Positions 6,220 through 8,500 of a DNA stretch of 8,500 bases are shown here, in pieces. The notes below the pieces were generated by a model, which had not been told where the DNA came from, ran no database searches, and worked only from the letters and a program-made list of their open reading frames with translations. The first letter of the stretch is position 1. Each line of letters starts with the position of its first letter. The position numbers and the translations under genes are program-made. Source of the DNA: JBBIMP01 sp037444305 (GTDB lineage: Bacteria > Acidobacteriota > UBA6911); the NCBI GenBank assembly GCA_037444305.1, contig JBBIMP010000088.1, forward strand, positions 1 to 8,500. The letters are read 5' to 3'.

Positions 6220-6283
6220 CTGAAGAACATCAGAGTACGCGGTTTAACAAAGACAGATTCATGAATTTCCGACGGAGGCAAAC

Positions 6284-8137
6284 GTGAAAAAGCAGGTATT
6301 GGCTGTTGTCTTTTTGTGCACTGCGATCGTGTCGCTGCAGGCGCAGGGACCGCCCCAGCAGCAGTTGAAGCTGGAGGATGTGGAAAAAGCCCTGAGCCTG
6401 GTCGACAAGGCCCAACCGGCGCCGGAGAAGTACAAGGCCGGCATGGAGGCTATTAATGCCAAGGATACGATGGCGATGCTTTCCTTCCTGGCCTCCGACT
6501 GGATGGAGGGGCGCGAGACGGGAAGCCGGGGCTACCGCATCGCAGCCGAGTATGTGGAAGGTCTCTTCAGGATGTGGGGCATCAAGCCGGGCGGCGACAT
6601 GCCGGCCCCGGGGACCGGCGGCCGTGCGGCCATGCCGACGGGAGGCCCCGGCGGTGGGGCGCAGGCGCCGCGGGAACGGAGCTATTTCCAGGATTTCGCC
6701 CTGCGGTCGACGTCCGATGTGCAGAGCTCGATGCGGGTCGAGGTCAATCTGAACGGTGCGCAGAAGACGCGATCGTTCCAGGCCGGCGTGGACTATCAAA
6801 GCATGGGCCGCGGCGGGAACGTCGAGACCCTCACCGCGCCGGTTGCCTTTGTGGGCTACGGCATCAAGGAACCCTCGATCGGCTTCGACGAATTGAAGGA
6901 TGTGAACCTGAAGGGCAAGGTCGTCATCGTCCTGACAGAGGCGCCGGGCAAGGACAATCCGCAATCCCCCTTCCAGCTGAACAAGGAGCTGAAGGACAAA
7001 TACTTCCCCGCAGTGCCTGCGGGCATGCCCCAGGCGGCGGCGCGCGGCGCCGGCCCCGGACAGAGGTTCAACAAGCTCGCGGAAATCGAAAAACTTGGCG
7101 CCGAGCTGATCCTGCAGGTGCAGAACACCGGCAAAGACGCCGACATTTACCGGACGCTCTCGACCGTGCGGCAGCCGAACGACGAGCGGCCGATCGTGAA
7201 CCGCACCCGGTTGAGTCTGTCGATCCCCGGCGCCGCTCCCGGCAGTCCGCTGGGCGGGGGCGTCCCGGCGCTGACAATCACGCGGGATATGGCCAATGCC
7301 ATCCTGGAGGCCACCGGGCAGTCGGTGGACGACCTGAAGAAAAAAATCGAGAGCACGATGAAACCCGCCTCCACGGAGGTCGCGGGGACCAAGGTCACGA
7401 TCCACACAACGGCCAAGACCGCGCTGCTGAGGACGTTCAATGTCATCGGCTACATCGAGGGATCCGATCCCAAGCTGAAGGACGAGTACTTCGTCGTCGG
7501 CGCCCACTTCGATCACCTCGGAAAGTGGGAGGACTACGTCTTCAACGGCGCGGACGACAACGCTTCGGGATCCGTGGGGGTCATGAACATTGCCCGCGCT
7601 ATCGCGGCCAATCCGGTGAAACCGAAACGGTCCGTGGTGTTCGCGCTCTGGACCGGCGAGGAGAACGGCCTGCTCGGAAGCCGTTACTACACGCTGAACC
7701 CCGCCTTTCCCATCGAAAAGACTGTCGGCTATCTGAACTACGACATGATCAGCCGGCCGTATGATCAGGCAACGCTGGATCGCTCCATCCGTCAATACAG
7801 CGTTCCCGGGGCCGAGGAACTGGTCAAGCGGATCCGCGCCCCCTGGTACGTGACCGTCAACCTGACGGCGGGCACCGATTTCATTCCGCTGGCGCGCGAA
7901 ATGAACAAGCACGTAGGACTCGACCTGGCACTGCGCGAGAATCCGCCCGGCCAGGGAAGCGGGGGATCCGACCACGCGTCGTTTGCCCGGGTGAACATCC
8001 CGTTCATCTACTACATGGCGGCCATGACCTCCGATTACCACCAGACGAGCGACAGCGTCGAGAAGGTCAGCGGGGAACTGATCGCCAAAATCAGCCAGCA
8101 CGGCTACCTCACGGTATTTGCCTTCGCCGACCGGTAA
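6284..8137 (+). CDS. Secreted M28-family zinc metallopeptidase with PA-like insert
   Basis: This 617-residue exported peptidase has a signal peptide at 1-20 (cleavage near LQA-Q). An N-terminal segment (65-105, SDWMEGRETGSRGY) of the kind common in bacterial M28 proteins leads into a Gly/Ala/Pro-rich low-complexity stretch (101-130). A protease-associated-like region covers about 180-340 (VAFVGYGI and GKVVIVL). The catalytic domain covers about 380-617, with co-catalytic zinc ligands H408 (AHFDH), D424 (GADDNASG), E460, D487 (NYDMIS) and H586 (YHQTSD), and general base E459 (TGEEN). The family motif SDHASF (562-567) is also present, so the site looks complete. By family it is an exo-acting aminopeptidase; substrate unknown. 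The start is GTG at 6284 with GGAGG (6274-6278) five bases upstream, and the signal peptide follows at once. It is a single-gene unit, divergent from the PurF-like gene. It probably serves peptide scavenging in the periplasm or outside the cell. Confidence 0.93.
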   Translation: MKKQVLAVVFLCTAIVSLQAQGPPQQQLKLEDVEKALSLVDKAQPAPEKYKAGMEAINAKDTMAMLSFLASDWMEGRETGSRGYRIAAEYVEGLFRMWGIKPGGDMPAPGTGGRAAMPTGGPGGGAQAPRERSYFQDFALRSTSDVQSSMRVEVNLNGAQKTRSFQAGVDYQSMGRGGNVETLTAPVAFVGYGIKEPSIGFDELKDVNLKGKVVIVLTEAPGKDNPQSPFQLNKELKDKYFPAVPAGMPQAAARGAGPGQRFNKLAEIEKLGAELILQVQNTGKDADIYRTLSTVRQPNDERPIVNRTRLSLSIPGAAPGSPLGGGVPALTITRDMANAILEATGQSVDDLKKKIESTMKPASTEVAGTKVTIHTTAKTALLRTFNVIGYIEGSDPKLKDEYFVVGAHFDHLGKWEDYVFNGADDNASGSVGVMNIARAIAANPVKPKRSVVFALWTGEENGLLGSRYYTLNPAFPIEKTVGYLNYDMISRPYDQATLDRSIRQYSVPGAEELVKRIRAPWYVTVNLTAGTDFIPLAREMNKHVGLDLALRENPPGQGSGGSDHASFARVNIPFIYYMAAMTSDYHQTSDSVEKVSGELIAKISQHGYLTVFAFADR

Positions 8138-8158
8138 GCCTGACGGCTCTCCCTGACC

Positions 8159-8228
8159 CTTTGTGTTTTGGTGTCTTTGTGGTGCTCGGCGTAATACAAA
8201 CCGGCCACAAAGGCACCAAGACACAAAG
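8159..8228 (+). repeat. Imperfect palindrome (24-bp arms) after the M28 peptidase gene
   Basis: Bases 8159-8182 and 8205-8228 are inverted copies matching at 22 of 24 positions, with a 22-base loop. Both mismatches put T in the left arm opposite G in the right arm, so plus-strand RNA could pair along all 24 positions with two G-U pairs, while minus-strand RNA would have two A-C mismatches. It starts 21 bases past the peptidase stop codon and lies between that gene and the convergent tRNA, so it could end or stabilise either transcript. No T-run follows. The arms are built of GTGTCTTTG/CACAAAG-like words, much more AT-rich than the surroundings. Confidence 0.75.
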
Positions 8229-8274
8229 AGACACAACGATTTCCGGCCGTGGGCATTGGCGTGAAGGTGGGGCG

Positions 8275-8368
8275 TGGCGGAGAGGGTGGGATTCGAACCC
8301 ACGTGCAGGCTTTTGGCCCGCAACTCGATTTCGAGTCGAGCCCGTTACGACCTCTTCGGTACCTCTCC
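8275..8368 (-). tRNA. tRNA-Ser (anticodon CGA)
   Basis: A complete serine tRNA reading UCG codons. The acceptor stem GGAGAGG (8362-8368) pairs with CCTCTCC (8279-8285), followed by discriminator G (8278) and an encoded CCA (8275-8277). The anticodon stem CTCGA/TCGAG encloses the loop CTCGAAA, placing anticodon CGA at 8331-8333. A long variable arm typical of class II tRNAs is present, and the T arm reads GTGGG-TTCGAAT-CCCAC. All paired regions are intact. No neighbouring tRNA or integrase is visible. Confidence 0.97.
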
Positions 8369-8378
8369 GGCGGCACAA

Positions 8379-8407
8379 AGCCTACCAGAAGCAGCGCGGT
8401 TCGCCAA
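8379..8407 (-). promoter_or_regulatory. Candidate promoter of tRNA-Ser
   Basis: On the minus strand, TTGGCG (8402-8407, four of six consensus bases) is 17 bases from TAGGCT (8379-8384, three of six). The start would lie within a few bases of the tRNA 5' end at 8368. The -35 overlaps a small 6-bp palindrome with a three-base loop (8400-8414). Confidence 0.4.
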
Positions 8408-8447
8408 AGGCGAATTTGGGAACTGTCGCGAATAGCGCTTAGTTCGG

Positions 8448-8463
8448 GGTGATCGAAATCACC
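8448..8463 (-). other. Short perfect hairpin near the right edge
   Basis: GGTGAT (8448-8453) and ATCACC (8458-8463) are perfect inverted copies around four bases; in minus-strand RNA the loop is UUCG, a stable tetraloop sequence, though closed by U-A rather than the usual C-G. No T-run follows, so it is not a standard terminator. It may belong to a transcription unit beyond the window. Otherwise 8408-8500 shows no gene. Confidence 0.35.
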
Positions 8464-8500
8464 TGGTAACGTCGCCAAAGCAATTGCTTAAGCCCCAAAG

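Larger units (their letters stand above)
5864..6283. other. Divergent intergenic region between PurF-like gene and M28 peptidase
   Basis: This 420-base region lies between two outward-facing genes. The 5864-6000 side contains the PurF-like promoter and a GC-rich leader of about 90 bases. Around 6090-6111 is an AT-rich stretch. A -10-like TATATT at 6134-6139, without a matching -35, could serve the peptidase gene. Small inverted repeats lie at 6004-6020 (CAAGGC/GCCTTG) and 6044-6083 (GGGCTGG/CCAGCCC), and a large hairpin at 6181-6219. The frame of the PurF-like gene stays open upstream to 6190, but the composition there is not protein-like. No known riboswitch class was recognised. Confidence 0.6.

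Noticed and set aside
6230..8323. A 697-codon open frame on the minus strand opposite the M28 peptidase, reaching into the tRNA.
   Set aside because: It runs through the tRNA and the palindrome, has no recognisable domain, and mirrors a peptidase with a full zinc site.
8275..8368. The tRNA-Ser 3' end as an integration site for a mobile element.
   Set aside because: No integrase and no duplicated tRNA 3' segment is visible in the window.

Overview
The window is GC-rich, gene-dense bacterial chromosome. It holds four clearly intact protein genes, one broken small gene and one tRNA. The style of the proteins suggests an anaerobic bacterium of the Acidobacteriota/Aminicenantota sort or a neighbouring phylum. 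The basis is a sensor kinase starting with a long Arg/Pro-rich periplasmic domain, a PurF-like protein of the Cys-less kind, a large secreted M28 peptidase with a PA-like insert, and AT-richer repeats confined to intergenic spaces. This placement rests on memory of similar sequences, not on a search.

Layout. On the minus strand, reading from about 4350 down to 249, lie: a possible promoter (4321-4349), a doubtful 20-residue hydrophobic mini-ORF (4219-4281), a frame-disrupted lipoprotein with a CXXCH haem-binding motif (3951-4197), a sensor histidine kinase (1909-3822), an OmpR-type response regulator overlapping it by 32 bases (1251-1940), a 465-base spacer with a 9-bp tandem repeat and a candidate regulator-binding site, and a secreted Spy/CpxP-like protein (249-785). 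Upstream on the same strand is a PurF-like phosphoribosyltransferase (4460-5863) with a good promoter. A 420-base divergent spacer separates it from a plus-strand secreted M28 metallopeptidase (6284-8137), whose leader carries a long hairpin. A near-perfect 24-bp inverted repeat follows the peptidase. Then comes a minus-strand tRNA-Ser(CGA) with encoded CCA (8275-8368).

How it may work together. The kinase, regulator and Spy-like protein look like an envelope-stress or metal-sensing module, comparable in logic to CpxAR-CpxP or BaeSR-Spy. The kinase would sense something in the periplasm and the regulator would act on the Spy-like gene, whose upstream region carries GTAAA/GTTAA repeats about a helical turn apart. 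Met/Arg/Gly-rich segments in both the kinase sensor domain and the Spy-like C-terminus hint at a shared ligand, possibly a metal such as copper. The PurF-like protein keeps the phosphoribosyltransferase half and likely Fe-S cysteines, but lacks the cysteine and arginine needed for glutamine hydrolysis. The peptidase and tRNA appear to be independent units.

No insertion sequence, phage gene, CRISPR array, integrase or replication origin is visible.
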